From Dermatophagoides farinae (Eukaryota; Arthropoda; Arachnida; Sarcoptiformes; Pyroglyphidae): a DNA stretch of 64,000 bases. Positions within the stretch are counted from its first letter, which is position 1; the number at the start of each line of letters is the position of its first letter. The translations under genes and the position numbers were made by a program. The DNA is taken from NCBI RefSeq assembly GCF_024713945.1, contig NC_134677.1, positions 5,521,001 to 5,585,000 of the forward strand. Direction: 5' to 3'. Shown here piece by piece: positions 1 to 14,677 of this stretch. A model generated the notes under the pieces. It saw only the letters and a program-made list of their open reading frames with translations. It made no database searches and had not been told where the DNA came from.

Positions 1-1319
1 CAATTCGTCAATGGTAGTTACATTTGTCATTTCATTGATTCGATGATCAACCAAACAACCTGCCGAAAAAAAAACCAAACTCACATACACAAATAAATAA
101 AAAAAAACGTGTGTGGCTTTCTTCGGTCTTTCTGATACTTGTAATTTGGACCTACTACAACCACAGCAATTGATTAATTTATTTCAGAGTATTTTGATTT
201 GTTCTACCATTCATTCATTTAAAATTGTTGATGATCATCATAACAGAAAAAATGGACATAATTATTGCTCTGATTGATATTTCGGTCACTAAGAAAAAAA
301 AATGAGTGAAATTCCTATTCGAATTTTTAGTCTATTCAAAAACTGAGTTGACTTGTGCCGACATATAACTATTCAGGAATGATTGAGTGGTCAGATAATC
401 ATAGCCTTTTTTGAATTGGAAAAAATTTTTTCGTTTCCGTTTTTAAAAACACAAACACTATACAAAAACATACAAGCATTTCCATAGTTAGTATACTTGA
501 TTCTCATAAATCAAACAAAAAACCAATTCATATATAAATATATGATGATATAAAGTTTTAATTTTTTTTTAACTCGCTTTTTCTCTCTCTTTCTCTTTAC
601 GATTCATTTCTAATTACAGCTTGTGACAAAATATATATGTTCATTGATTGTTGTGATTTATTCGAAAATTTTATCGACAATGGTTCGATGTATTGTGATG
701 GTGATGATAGTAGACGAAGATTTTTTTTTCTTTTTTTTTGTTGTATGTGTGTGAGTTCATGTTTGTGTGATCGGGTGTGTTGGTTTTATGAATCTTGAGA
801 AAAAAAAATTACAAAAGATAAATAAAGAAAAGAAAAAAAAAATTCATAATAATCAATAATAATTTATGTAAAACAAGGACAATCATCAAAATTAAAAAAT
901 ATTTATAATAATCAATAATAATCATAATGGTTGCCATTCGAAAAAATATATTTTGAATTATTCTTCATTAACTCGAAAAAATGATGATGATGATGATAAT
1001 GATTCTTCATTGATGAGAATAAGATTATAAATCTTTTTCTTAATCTGTGCATTTTTTTTTAATATGGAATTGATGTATTTATTTCATTGGTTTAGGTGGG
1101 TACGCTTGTGTTTCATGCGTATTTATAATTTAATTAGTAGTGAATTTGTGATTCAAAATGGAGGTTTCGAACAAGAACAATGAGATTTATCATTTTTTTT
1201 CCATTCAAAATTTTATAATCATAATAATACAGAAAATATATCTCAGATCGTCTTATTATGGTATTCAGATTTTTTTCGCCGTTTTTTTTTGCCAACTCAT
1301 ATGGAATTATTATTTTTTT
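1..1319. other. Non-coding, downstream of dpp
   Basis: No open frame here has protein-like composition. The stretch is AT-rich with A/T homopolymers and short GAT/ATC triplet runs, for example near 980-1000. On the minus strand it lies 3' of the dpp stop codon, so the first few hundred bases are probably its 3'UTR. TTTATT at 1078-1083 reads as AATAAA on the minus strand and is a candidate poly(A) signal about 240 bases past the stop. Nothing else is seen. Confidence 0.6.
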
Positions 1320-4053
1320 CTAACTACAACCACATCCTTCGACAACCATATTTGGATAGTTTTTGAGCACCACTTTTTCTTTATGATCCAGATATAGTAA
1401 CGTCACAGATGATAGATCAGTAGGTATACAACATGGCTCTGGTACGACAGCAGGATTGACCGAATTGATTAGCGATTGTATGATGGCATGATTCGTTTTA
1501 TTCATCTGTTGTGACATCGGATATGAACATTCACCTTTACAATAGAATGCCTGATAACCAGGAGGTGCAACGATCCAATCCATCCAGCCTACATCTTTAA
1601 AATCGAAATACATCTTATATCGGCGACAATATTGACGTCTTCTGGAGCTATTTTTATGATTTTTCTTCTTTGATCGTTGTTGGCCATAATTATTTGATTG
1701 ACCATTTCCCATTTCTCCACTTCCTCCTCTTTTTCGTTCACGTTTAGATCGATTCAATAGCTTTTCCTGACTCAAAAGATAATGTTGGTGCGTTTGTGCA
1801 TCATTTGAAAATGTTATAATCAAAGGCTGTAGCTCATGCCATTCATGATTTTCATCGATTTCTGGCTGTTGTTGATGTTTTTGCTGTTCACTTGTTGCCG
1901 ATTGCACTTGGCCAGAATTAAATACGAACAAATGGGAATTTAATGATTCACGTCGGTTATCAAGATCTTTAATGGTGATCAATAGGCCATAATTTTCCGT
2001 TGGATGTTTTAGCCACCATTCAACGGCTGGATATACATCAAAACTAAGCCAACCCGAATCACGTAAATCAATCACTTGTGTATCAATCAATTTTGATCTC
2101 TTCAGAATGGTCTCACTTGTCATTTGTTGTTGATCATCTTTAGATAATGGTCGTAATAAATGATAGATATTGACACGCTGTAGATATCGATGGTTATCAT
2201 TAACATCAGATGATGAATGTGTTGAATACTCTTCACCGGAATTCGAGAGAGAATTATTAACTTTCGATATTATTGGATGACTATTGTCGAAAGTAGTCGA
2301 TTTTACCATCGTCGATAATGATTGATATGTGGATGGCCAGAACTTATTATGCGCAGATAACAAACTTTTTCTTGTTAAATCATTATCGATTATTGTTGGC
2401 TGTATTTTTGATGATGATTCATGTTCCTGTATAGAGTGGCGATAGAGACGCAATTCAGCTCCAGTCAATGTTTCATCACTGGGTAGTTGGATTTTAAATT
2501 TCAGATGAGTTATAGGTGTTTGATGTTTTGATGAATATTTTTGATTTGCGTCCTTATTGTCAATGTTAGACGGCGATTCAGGTCTTTCTTTTTCATGATC
2601 TAAATCACGGAAAAAAAATAGGAAAAATAAATTCCATTCATTTTAATTTTTTTGAACAGAAAAATAATCAATAATTTGAGTAAAAATACTTACCATCTTC
2701 TTTAGATATAGACGTCGTAAGATGTGTTGATAATGATGATGTCTTGTGACTAATTACTGTTGTTGATGGACCTTGTAATGTCACACGTGAGAATTGTGTG
2801 GATCGACGCCGTCGTATGAGACGATGATGTTCAATAGGGCCATCATAATCATTGTGATTATGAGGCAACGAATTTTGAATATCATACAAATCCTCGGTAG
2901 TTAAACCAATCAATGAATTTGATTGCATTTTATTATCAACATTTTCATCATCTTGATCATTATTTAATTCATCTTCTTGTTTAGAATGTGCTATTTGATC
3001 GGTACTTTGTTTAAACCACCTATAGAGATCAATTATATATTCAGGTACCTTATGATGTTTGGCTGGATTTGGTCTTTTCGATATGCCCATCATGCTTAAA
3101 AATTGTCGTTCAACACGTTGAAAATGCTCACTATCGAATTTTATCGATGATGATAGCGATAATGGTGATCCATTAGTATTTCTGGAATGTATATCATTAT
3201 CGTTCACTTGTTTGTGACTTGATTCATCAAATACGGAAGATGCAACAGATACAGATTCGGCATTGACGAATATTCTATTTGTTAATAATAATAATGGTGA
3301 TGATGATTGATGATTTGGATGAACGTCGGCACGAAAGATCGTCAACGAAACCATCGCAATTAGAATCAATCGTATGATTTGTTTTCGAGACAATGAAAAT
3401 GATAATAATGATACGGCCGCCGTCCTTTCAATTTTGACCAGATTATTATAATTCACCCTTTGACTTTGGTTTGATAATGAATGATGATTATGATGATGAT
3501 GATGATGATGAACAAACGACAACAACAGCAACAATAATGATGATAATGATGTTTTAAGTTGATCAAAACAAAAATATAATAAATATTTGATGCACAATAT
3601 TATACAAAGGTTAATGAAAATGGATGATAACAATTTGAATGACGATGTGTAAGATGCTGTTGATGATGGAATTAATATGAGCAAATGAATTATAATTATA
3701 AACGTTGAAAGTAGTGGTGGAAATTTACAAATGGAACGGGAAATAATCGATGAATGATTGATGAAAGACCTTGTTGTCGTTGTTGGATCTGTTGACGATT
3801 GATTCTTAATAATCGATTTGTCTTTGGACAAACTGAGCAGATTCTGTTGGGCATCAATTTTATTTGTCGTTGTTTCACAGTTGTGATGATTGGTTATGAT
3901 CGGCGACGAAACATCCGGATAACAAATCAATGAAAGCGATGGCAATGGATATGAAGATGTTGATGATAATGATGATGATGCAAAAGCAACCGGTATGCTT
4001 TGTGCCAATCGTTTCAGGAGGAAAAATGTTATGTCCCTGCCCTCGACAAGCAT
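1320..4053 (-). CDS. dpp: Decapentaplegic / BMP2-4 type TGF-beta ligand precursor
   Basis: Secreted BMP morphogen. Exons on the minus strand are 4053-2694 and 2599-1320, with a 94 bp intron (GTAAGT donor, TTTAG acceptor). They join in frame to 879 codons if the ATG at 4053 is used. The C-terminal cystine-knot domain (about 1323-1628) has all seven cysteines: CRRY, the FYC/GEC pair, a CC pair, and CGC just before the stop. Its wording ([40 protein letters not shown]) is BMP2/4 class, not BMP5-8 or activin. A basic furin-type site (NRSKRERKR) precedes it. The propeptide begins with [10 protein letters not shown] and [11 protein letters not shown], as in BMP2/4. The start is doubtful: the only signal-peptide-like segment ([15 protein letters not shown]) lies about 230 residues in, behind low-complexity His/Ser/Leu sequence. 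The true start may therefore be a downstream ATG near 3354 or an unseen upstream exon. Confidence 0.93.
1323..1628 (-). other. TGF-beta cystine-knot mature domain of dpp
   Basis: This 102-codon stretch runs from the first structural cysteine (CRRYKMYF) to the terminal serine. It contains seven cysteines with TGF-beta family spacing and one N-glycosylation sequon (NKT) at the position conserved in BMP2/4. A lysine/arginine-rich, glycine/asparagine-rich segment of about 35 residues separates it from the furin-type site. Basic segments of this kind bind heparan sulfate in known BMPs; that role is inferred here. Confidence 0.93.
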
Positions 4054-6404
4054 GTCGATGACAAATATATGTGACCTATGGGTTCGATAATAAAAATGAA
4101 TTCAAAAAAGAAAAAAGATTAGTTAATCAATCTGATGATGGATGTGAAATGATTGATATTGTTATTGTGATTTCAATATTTATTGATCATAAACAAATCG
4201 TAAATGTCGTTTCAAAATTTGAATATTTTGTCTTTTATATATTATTACAATGGTAGCAGTCAATAAATAAAATAAAAAATGCATCAATGCAATGCCATGT
4301 TGAATAGATGAAATCGATTCCACTGAACTATAATAATATCATAATCATAAACCAAAACAGGCCATTTCATTAACTAAGCTTTTCTTCCCCCCTTTGTTTG
4401 ATTTGTTTCAGCTATTATTTACAATCTCATTTTTTGAATCTGTCATCTGAAAAAAGTGAATTTCCAATGAAATATAGCTCATTTCAAATTCATGGCTCAT
4501 AAGGATGATGATTATCATCATCGTGTTTTTTTTTATTTTAGTTTTGTTTATTGTTTCAACTAAAGCAAAAATGTTTTTTTTTTTATTTCATTATTCAATG
4601 TAAATGCCAGACACAATCATAGACATATAGTTGTACTACTATCCTACCAGATTTCATCGTTCCACTTAACCCTTTGATTGTTTCTATTTTTCCTGGTTAT
4701 TAAATGAATGATGTATGATGTAGCTGTGGTTGGTAAAATTTGGTAACGTAATAACCACCATCATCATAACCAGAACCAGAACTTTTTTCTTTTTGGTTTC
4801 AATTACCGGTATCAATTGCGATAGTTAGATCTATCAACCAGAGAATTAAAAAAAAAACAAATTTGTAAACAGATTTTTTTTTATTTCATGGACTTCTGCA
4901 TCCGTTCTTTCATTTAAATCTTTCAATAGGGTATGCACATAAATATATGAGTTTTGTGTGTGTTTTTTTGGCATCATTCGAATGTGTTTGGTCTTGATCA
5001 AATTTGATCATCATCATTTGATCGATGGTGATGATAGTAAATGTGTATGTGTTTTCAATTGATATTAGTCGTCATCGTCGTGTGCCAAAACATTCGATTT
5101 AAACATTTATGTTTATGTCTCACATTTGCTCGTGCGTATATAATGTTTATATGTATCGATTATGGTTGTTCAAATTCGTGATTATTTAATAAGAATATAA
5201 ATAGGAACATTTTAAATGGAAGCCTGGTTGCTTTTTATCGGTTTAGGCTTAAGTTCATTTGTAAAACGACAAAAAATGCAAATTCTATCAATATTTATCA
5301 ATAATAAATCACCAAAAGAATCTAGTTTTTTCGGATTTTTCATTGTTGTTTATGTTGGTTTTTTTCTGGCTATTTGTAATTTTTAGCCAGATGTATGTAA
5401 GTGTAAATTTGTTCGATTCAACTGAATTCAATTATCATCAATTTGCCAAGATAGTAAGACAGAATTAATGAGATTCAGTCATTATCACCATAATAATAAT
5501 AATAATATAAATTTTATTATGTTCCTGAACATCTCGAAACTCGTTTCATAAGGTCACATTTTCATGATAGTCGTCAACAACATTGTTATGTGAGATATGT
5601 GCAATAAAATTTTACGAAAATGAATTCCAGAATCGTTAACAAAGGAGTGTCATAAAAGTTCCACATGCATGAAAAATCTGTTATTCTCGATAAATATTTC
5701 GATTTGGCTTATCTTCCAAAAAAATGATGATGACAAACAAACCATAACAAACTATCACCATGCAATTCAAAATTGCAAAAGGGCATTTCGGATTATTCAT
5801 AAGCCTAAATAAATTATCAAGAGAAAAAAAAATCGATCAATGGTGATGACAGAATATAGCTTCTTCTTTTATTATATTTCACCAAATACCCAGATATTTT
5901 GAATATTTTCGTTTTTCGCAAAGAATTACATTCATTTATTTCTACAAATAGCGAGTCAAATCAAATGCAATTAAATAATCATTAAATACTGAGCTCAAAA
6001 TCAAGGACCTTTGTTTAACTTGAGTTTTGACAATTCTAAGATAAATGTTTTTTTCGACCTTGCAGGTCGATCTGTTCTTGCTCAACATTGAGTCTGAAAT
6101 CAGATTTAAAATGTTTATAGTATAAAAATCGTGTCATTGATATTATATTATTGACTATCTTATTGAATAAGGTATAAATCATTTGATCAATATAAAATTG
6201 ATCGACTACAAACCGGATTTTATTTGGTTCCCGTTGATGATGATTATAATAATAATATCGGTATTTTTTCCATTTCCATTTGACATGGTCATTTAATTTT
6301 CAAATCCTGATCGCGTTGTATTCTTGGTCATTGGGTGTCAATCTTCATAAATGATTCTCTCTCACGTTCGATTGATGACTTTTTTTTTCTTTTGCGGCAT
6401 TCAC

Positions 6405-6406
<2 letters not shown>

Positions 6407-6436
<30 letters not shown>

Positions 6437-6437
6437 T
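6407..6437. repeat. (AC)n microsatellite
   Basis: About 31 bp of uninterrupted AC dinucleotides in the gene-free block. A TTA-triplet run follows at about 6557-6581. Confidence 0.95.
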
Positions 6438-8133
6438 TACACTTACACTAAATTGAATGTGAATTCGAATAGCCGATACAATCATCTTCATCATCGACTA
6501 CAACAAAGAGGTAAATTTTCCGAGCTAGAAATCACTACTAACGCAAGGGTCCATTTATTATTATTATTATTATTATTACAGCGACAAATGTAGAGGGGAA
6601 TTTTTTTTACATTTGTAGAAAATGTTTCACAGGTGTGTTTATCAGATTTTTTTTTTCTTTTGGCTTATTTCATTTGGATAGGCAAAAAAAAATTATATGC
6701 CAAGTAATTATATCTCAGGTTACCTCCTATTTTTCAGGCTATGTTTTGATGAACGTAAAAGTGACTGTGAAAGGTATTTTGAAACCAATTTTTCCTCGTC
6801 ACTCATTCAAAAAAGTTTTTTTTTAATTTCTTAGGTTGATTCCTAGCCATTGAGATTAATTCATTCATTTATTTTATTTAATCAAAGTTTCAAAATTTTA
6901 ATAACGATCTGACTTGAATCGTCAATCGATTGACTAATCAGGTTAATTTCCGACCAAAAAAAAGAAAGAAAATTTTAAAAGTGAATAATGAAAATTGGAT
7001 TTTTTTTTCTTGAAACAACAATTCCAGTTAATCGTATTTACATTGTGTGTGGTTTTAGAAATTTTGACATTATGAGCTTTATATGTAGTGATTTGATTTC
7101 AAAATTGGCCATCAATAAGTGTATGTTTGTGTATGTCAACCACAAACTAACAAGAAAAATATTTGAAACCTGCCATTTTTGATATATTTAAATAAATGTG
7201 GTCAGCTTTTGACCAAAAGTTCGAAGGCCAAAGTAGGAAAAGTACCATGCAGAAAACTAAGAAAAAAAAAGCCAGCAGGGGTGTGTATGTGTGTGGTGGC
7301 CAAATGAACAAACCATACGATAAATTTATTTTACCACCACAACTACAATCATCATAATGAATAATATCGATTTGAAACTCTATCAGAATACAGTGAAAAA
7401 AAAATCGCTTCCTTTTCCCAATAGCCCGGTAACGATTTCACTATCAATGTTAAAGCATTGCAAATCTCTGTGTGTTTGTGTATGTCAATTTTATATGACC
7501 ACTATTATTGAATACAATCAATTCAATGACCAAAGGAAATTAGAAATTTTATTTGAAGGGAATACCTATAAACAGCAGCAGCAACAACAACAACAAGAAA
7601 AATGTATAGAATGGGACTCTATTTTTTTTCTATTGGGACAATGTAATGTATGTATGAGTTATAGTTGTTGTTATGGAACATTTTTTATATTGAGATATTG
7701 GCAATAAAATATGACGGCTTGACGACAATGAAAGCAGATTTTTTTTCTGATTGCTGCCATCATCATCATAAACAACAAGGCCTGAAAGTGTTTTTCATGA
7801 AAAATCTGAATGTAAATTCTTTTGTTTATTATTTTCAAGAAAATAGACGCTTAAATTATAAGGGAGAGAGAGAGAAGAAGAAAGCTTGATATAGAATGTC
7901 AAAAATGTTATTACATAATCAAATTGTAATGTAAATATAATATATACCAAATGTGAATGATTGGAGAATAAATTTTCATCTGTCAAATTAAATGATGATC
8001 AAAGTATAATGAATAAAGATGCGACGTAATGCTGAATAAACAAACAATTTCAAAAACATTGTAGAAAAAAATGGATATAATTTTTTAAGGATGTTCATAA
8101 AAAGGCAATCCATTAATTATCAAACTAAATCAA

Positions 8134-8152
8134 ACACACACACACACACACA
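8134..8152. repeat. (AC)n microsatellite
   Basis: A 19 bp AC run in non-coding sequence. A short overlapping GATCGATC stretch lies further on, near 8275-8290. Confidence 0.9.
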
Positions 8153-11100
8153 GTGTATATATTGATGTAACTTATCAATCATTTATAGTAATCGTGTATT
8201 TTGTGGGGTGGGGGGTTCAAAACACATATTTCACGTTTGTTTAACGTATTTGGATTTGATTTCAGATATCATCATCGATCGATCGATCAATAGCGACCGA
8301 TTTTGGCGATCAAAAAAAAAAGAGGAAAAAAATGTATAAAAAACAAATCATATCACATACATACCTTAAGCATTTGGATCAAAATTAGTTGTTAAATGAA
8401 GATTTTTTTTTTGTTGGTTTTCGTTGATTTTTGGATTCAATACTTTGTTCCACAGCTTATTTGATTATTTGTAAGAATGTTTTCAAGGTTAAAATGAATA
8501 TTTTAGAGCTGAACAACAACAACAATTAAAACAAAACAAAACAAAAAAAAAAACATTCAAAAACGAACGTATTTATATACACACTCCACTCTCTAGCGAT
8601 GAGTAACAGAAAATTAAATTTTAAATTAGTTATATTTTCACAAAACAAATAATAGACTGCAATGAAAAGAAACTAGCTGTTGATTTGAAAGAAGAAAAAT
8701 TAAATTAATTTTAAATTTAAAAAAACGATGGAAATGTTCTTTTTTTCACAATGATATATGATAGCATGTCTTCAAATGATGAAAAAATTTATTATTCACA
8801 ATGTGCGATGAAAACTGTCTGCATTAGTTTTTGCATGAAATAAATGTCTCAAAATGTATTGTTTTATACACACTTACGAATCGTTGATTACATTGAATGG
8901 ATACAATGCAATGTTTCATAAAGCAGTAAATATAACGATATAGCCAATGTGCCAACAAAAAAAAAACCATCGCACGCACACACAAATCACTAACAAAAAC
9001 GCCGGATCAATTCAAAATTAATAAACGACGCATTCGCAAACTATACATAGATAATCTGAATTGAGCCAACAAAAAAAATGTTTTGCTTGAATCATTCGAA
9101 TTTAAATCCAAATCACGAAACATAATTTTTTTTTTGAAAACACAACACTTGATGATTGCTTTGTGTATTGATGGCCGGGTAATGTGGATTGATGCAAGCA
9201 TTAACACAAGTTTGATCCATTAACAATGGTTGAAGACTATGATAATCTTGTTGGTAACTATGTGAGTATGTGTATAAATTTGTGGTGTTTGGAACTTTGA
9301 AGCCAAGTTGCTAGTGGTCATCGAGAAATGATACCGATAACGAGATTTATGCATGGTAGGTAGGTAGTAGGCTGTGCCGTTGTAACCAATAAGCAGGTAT
9401 ATACCACATCGATGGTCATCATTGAATCTTAAACATTGTCTGAATACAGATAGATAACAAACCCACACTCGAATATACATAAAATGCGAACACAATCAAA
9501 ACAGAGGAGAATCGTTTGAAGCTTCGTTTTGTGTTTTAAGTTTTTCTGTTTGCTTGTTGGTTGGTTTTTCAGTAGATAAATATCATAGTTGTTATTATTG
9601 CTGTGCACTTGTAAAAAAAAACTTTTGCCTCAGGCTTATTTTCTTGAAAAATGCTTTTTACACCAACTTCTACGGCAATACATGTATTGTATTTGTTTCG
9701 TTGGTTGGTCACAAATTTTCATTATCATCAGTTCAATAAAAAAAAACTTTAGAAAGTCAAATTATTATTACATGCACACATATGTTTTGAACATTTTTTT
9801 CCGGGAGATTCAATATATTCTGATTAGAATAATATTGATTGATTGATTTATCACAAAAAAATATTGATTAAAAATGGCTAACAGGTAAATTGGGTCAAAT
9901 TCAATACGAAATCAAAATCTGCACATTTTTTCATTATTTTCTAAAACATTTGAATGATCTGATGATTGTTGTTGTTGTTTTCGTCGTCTTTAGCGACACC
10001 ATTTTTTCGTTTATCATCAAATCTAATAGAGAGAAAGTAAAATCGATTCATTCAATAATATACAAAACATCATAGCGTCACACACACACACAACATTAGT
10101 GATAATATCATCACGTTTGATTGGCGATTTTATTTTTTAGCCAATATCGTTGAAATCAAAAATGAATATATATTGAATCGAATCAATATGAAATGACAAA
10201 AAAAGAAGGGATACTTCTTTCTCTTCATATATGAACTGAATGGTGAGGAAATCTTTTCTTTTATTTTTTTTTTTTTTTTTAGTTTCTAATCAAAATCAAG
10301 GCGATAGTCGTCTTCATGATGATATTATCATGATCCAAACCGATTTGAACAGAGGAAAATATTCAGAAAAAAAATATCATCAACGAAGATATGGATGAAC
10401 ACCAATACACACACACACACACATCAAATGGCAACAACAACAAGTGGTCGTGTTATCGAAGTAATAATAATAAAAAAAATTTGTCAAATAATGTTATACA
10501 TAAATCATATCGATCTTATTTCGGATCAATCAATCGATTATTACAATTATCAGTATACTCTGTATTTCTTAGACACAAAAATGGCTTATATATGTACGCA
10601 TATAAGTGTATATCTGTTGAAACATTGAAAAAACAAGTGTTTTTTTTCCATATTTTCTATCGATATTTGATGCTTATATAAATGTATGTGTGTGTGTGTG
10701 TTTGTGGACATCCATATCGATGATTCCATATATTCAATAATGTTTACAGTGTTTCGCATCTTTATGATTCAAGGAAATGATATATATGATCATAACCATA
10801 ATTCATAATCGAATAATAATTATTATTATTATTATTTAATCAAAATTTGTCTTTGTATTATGAAAACAAACAACCCCTGAATGTACAACTTGATTAATTT
10901 TCAATTTTCTTTTATAGACATTGTTATTTATCAAACAAAAATATATTCTAACTAATATATTAAATCAACGATGGCGGCTCATGATAACGTTTCTCTATTA
11001 CTATTATCATCATCTAATGTAGACATTTCAATGAGACATATAATAATTATAACATAACATTAATAATTATGAAAAAAAATCCAATTTAAATGTAGTTTAA

Positions 11101-11210
11101 TTCTGAACAAAATTCTAATTTTGTAATTCTTATAGTATGAAAAAAAAATACATTCTAGATAATTTGATTGATCGAGCAAAGTTTATATCACAATAGCAAA
11201 TATCACATAT

Positions 11211-11242
11211 TGATGATGATGATGTTGATGATGATGATGATG
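11211..11242. repeat. (GAT)n triplet repeat
   Basis: Nearly pure TGA/GAT triplets with one GTT interruption. A related compound repeat lies at 11395-11431. Confidence 0.9.
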
Positions 11243-11394
11243 CTAATGGATGGTTACATTTATTTGTTTCTTTTCAATTTGTTTGAAATTTAAAATTGAA
11301 TTTTGAACAAGAGTGAAAGAAAAATTGATTGATTTTGATGAAAGATTCTCTTTTTTTTTCTTTTTTTTTATATATTTATCGATGAAATGATTAT

Positions 11395-11431
11395 ACACCA
11401 CCACCACCACCACGATCATCATCATCATCAA
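11395..11431. repeat. (CAC)n(ATC)n compound triplet repeat
   Basis: CAC/CCA triplets run directly into ATC triplets. The local frames read as poly-His or poly-Asp and Met, but nothing around them looks coding. Confidence 0.9.
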
Positions 11432-14400
11432 TCGAATCAATGTGTGGCTTGTTTATGTTTTTATATATTGGGCGTCTTTCAGGTTCGGGTGTTATGCCCA
11501 CGACAGCGATCAAAGTCTTTGAATTTTATTGTTCAAATGATCGGGTTGTTTATGATGATGATGATGATATATATGTGTGTGTGTGCGGGGGTTTTTCGTT
11601 TCCATTGATTTTAATACATATATCATGATGAATTTCAAATTGAAAAATTTTTCTTTGTTTTCTCCAGATCTAGTCTAATTGAATCAAGGCAATGAAAAAT
11701 GATCAATTCTTTTTTTTGTAAACTATTTTTTTTTCTTCAATTTTTTGTTTGTTTGTTTGGTTTTCAACATGGAGGTCTTTTTCTTCAAGACATTAAAGTG
11801 TATCTGGTTTTCAAAATGGGCAAAAAAAAGAGAATGTAGAAAGTAAAAAAGAATTATTCATTTTCAAATCAAAATCACTTTATGTTCGTTTACAATAATA
11901 TATCAAGAACGGAAAACAAAGCAAGAAAAAAAAGAAGTTTTTTCTTATAAGCTAAATCGATTTGCCAACTTGATTGTAGATTAGATTGACCATTTTGATT
12001 CAATTCAACAACAACAACAAAAAATCAAGCACGTGCGTGGGTTCTTCTTTAATTATTTATCTAATCATGAATCTAATTTGATTTGTATGTATGCTCATAG
12101 TCATCATAACACACGATTCTTCAAACATTTTATATCTTGTTATAATCAGAATATACTATGGTCACATACATGTGACGTTTATGTTCAAATGTAATCTTTC
12201 AATCCAGGAGAAATAATGAATATAAAAAAAAATAAACAAAATAAAATAAAATTTGTGAATGGCCATAGGCAAAAAAGATAACAACGACAACAAACTTGAA
12301 TCAATTTTTTCTTCTTTTTCGATTCGATTCGAGTACGTGCCAAAGTTTAGTAAAAAAAAAAAAAAAAAAGAAAAACTTGATGTGATGATGCCTGAGAGTG
12401 TAAATCTACCTAAATTGCTCTGAATGGCCATTCCTATCTTGGTTGATTGAATTTGACTATTTGCCATTGGCATTGAAGACTATAATAAAAATATATAAAA
12501 AAAAACTTTGAATTGCAAAAAAAATAGCAAAAACAAATGGGCAACAGCCAATCAGGATGGAATATGTAGCCAATGTGGGATGCTATTAACCAGACTAAAT
12601 GGCAATACTCTCCACCTACTCTATTGCCACCTTTGCTTATAACTTTACAACATCATCATGTAATGCAGTTGTGTATTTTTTTCCGTTTTATATACCTATG
12701 AATTATGGTTGATCGATTTGGTGATGAATCATCATCCGTTAAATCAACTAAACAATCAATACATTTTGGTTGAATCTGACTACAAACATAGGAAAAAAAA
12801 TGATGAAAAATTTTATTTTGAAATAAATAAAACGAAAAACATGCATGAATATTTTCATCATATGAGTTGAAACAAAAGTTGATTGTATCCATAAAAATTG
12901 ATTTTAAAACAAACTGAGAAAAGAGAAAGCTTCTGCGTTGTCGTAAAAAAAAGAAAAATTTCAAAATGTTTGAAGGAATAAAATTCATTCATACACACAC
13001 ACACACACAAAAAAACAAAGATAGACATCGTAACATTTGACAACAATTTTTTTTTTCAAATGATTCGGTAAGTTTAAATGGTATTGACCATTGCATTTTG
13101 TTTGTTTGATACATGTTTGCCGACGATAATTTTATATTATCGAGATGAGTGCACTATAAATTGGTCGGTTCTTCAATTTACAAGTAACAAGTCTTTACAC
13201 ACAAACACATACACACACACACATAAACATGATTCTCATAATTGACTTCTTCGATTCGCGGATTCAATTCGAAACGTCAAACAAAAACAAAAAAAAACAA
13301 ACAAACAAACAAATGGCCAATATTACAAACAAGCTTATTGTTTCGATTTTTTTTTCTCAAATGTCAAGATTTCAGATGATGAATATTCTCATCATCAACG
13401 TATATAACCTTTGACCTTTGATGAATATTGCCATTCTTTCGCATATTCTAGCAAGAAGAAAAAAACGAATATAAAATGATAATAACCAAGTCATTCGATC
13501 TAGGCATCCGGCTTTTATGATTTCTTTGCTGTTTTTTTTTTTTTTGGTTCAGCAGAATTTTTTTATAACAATCTTGTAGTAATAATCATCCATATGTTGA
13601 ATTCTTATTCTCTAGATAATGACGATGATGATCATCATCATTTAAAAAAAACTTGCAAAATCATCTAGGTAAATTTTCCTAAACAAATTATTTGCCAATC
13701 GTTGTTATTATTATTGCTATTGTTATTGCTATTCATAATAATATCGGACAGTTATGACCATCATTTCCGATCATTTTTCATTTTTTTCTCTTTATATTTC
13801 TATTAAAATCTTTTGTATTTGTTAAAAAAGATGAACTGTTTCAAGTTGGAAATCAAATTTAGTTTTTTTTTCACCTGTCTGAAAAATTTAATGGAAAAAA
13901 AACAAACAGTTTTCATTCGAATGACTGAATGATTGATTGAATCGTCTTGTTGTGTTCAACATCATCAACACCAGCATCATCACCATCATCTTCGTCGTCA
14001 AGCAGTCTATGTATTGACCATCAAAAATTGTTTGAATATCATGATTATAGAAAATTGTCACTCTGTTCAACTTAGGTTAGTTATATCAGATTTTTAATTT
14101 ATAGTTATATCTGTTTATTATCATAAACCATCATCTATCGCCCACACACACACTCTCTCTTTCAGATGACTGTCGAATGTCATCGTATCTGTCAATTCTA
14201 AGCAGTGATAAACTTTTTTCGTGTGTGTGGGACGAGAAAAAAAAGAGATATAGGTTAGGCTGCAAAAAAAAAATTTGAAAATAAAGCTAGGACTGATAAA
14301 AACATAGTGAATAAAATCTATAGATATATATTGAATCTGTTGCTATAGCTGCATTTTAATTTTTAAAATGATCAAAATGTCAATTTTTAGCAATTGTTCA

Positions 14401-14677
14401 ATACAAAAATAAAATAATTTTGAAAATCGTTCTCCATCTATTGGTGAAATTTACTATTATTAAGACTGTGAAGTCAACATTTCAAAACTGTTTTTTTTGA
14501 ACAAATAAAATTGTGTCAATTTATTACTTGAATAATAAAAAAAAAATTTGAGAAATAATAAACGAAATGAATGGGAAAAAATAAAAAATTTTTGACTTTG
14601 ATATATTATTGGAATGAAAAGTGATGATGAGTAGTGTTTGTATCATATGTGTGTTCATTTGAAAAAAAATAAATAAA

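Larger units (their letters stand above)
4054..14677. other. 10.6 kb gene-free block upstream of dpp
   Basis: No exon with family similarity or convincing codon content was found on either strand. All open frames are short and dominated by F/I/Y/H/N runs. The block holds microsatellites (listed separately), A/T homopolymers, a 16 bp perfect palindrome at 4995-5010 (TGATCA ends) and a small 7 bp hairpin at 6054-6070. Dpp-class genes in insects are controlled by large flanking regulatory regions. By analogy this may hold enhancers and any untranslated 5' exons of dpp, but no specific binding site is claimed. Confidence 0.55.

Noticed and set aside
4995-5010. 16 bp perfect palindrome TGATCAAA/TTTGATCA
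   Set aside because: Real, but expected occasionally in AT-rich DNA of this length and without any associated feature.
6054-6070. Small hairpin TCGACCT/AGGTCGA with TGC loop
   Set aside because: Seven-base stem only; no RNA gene context.
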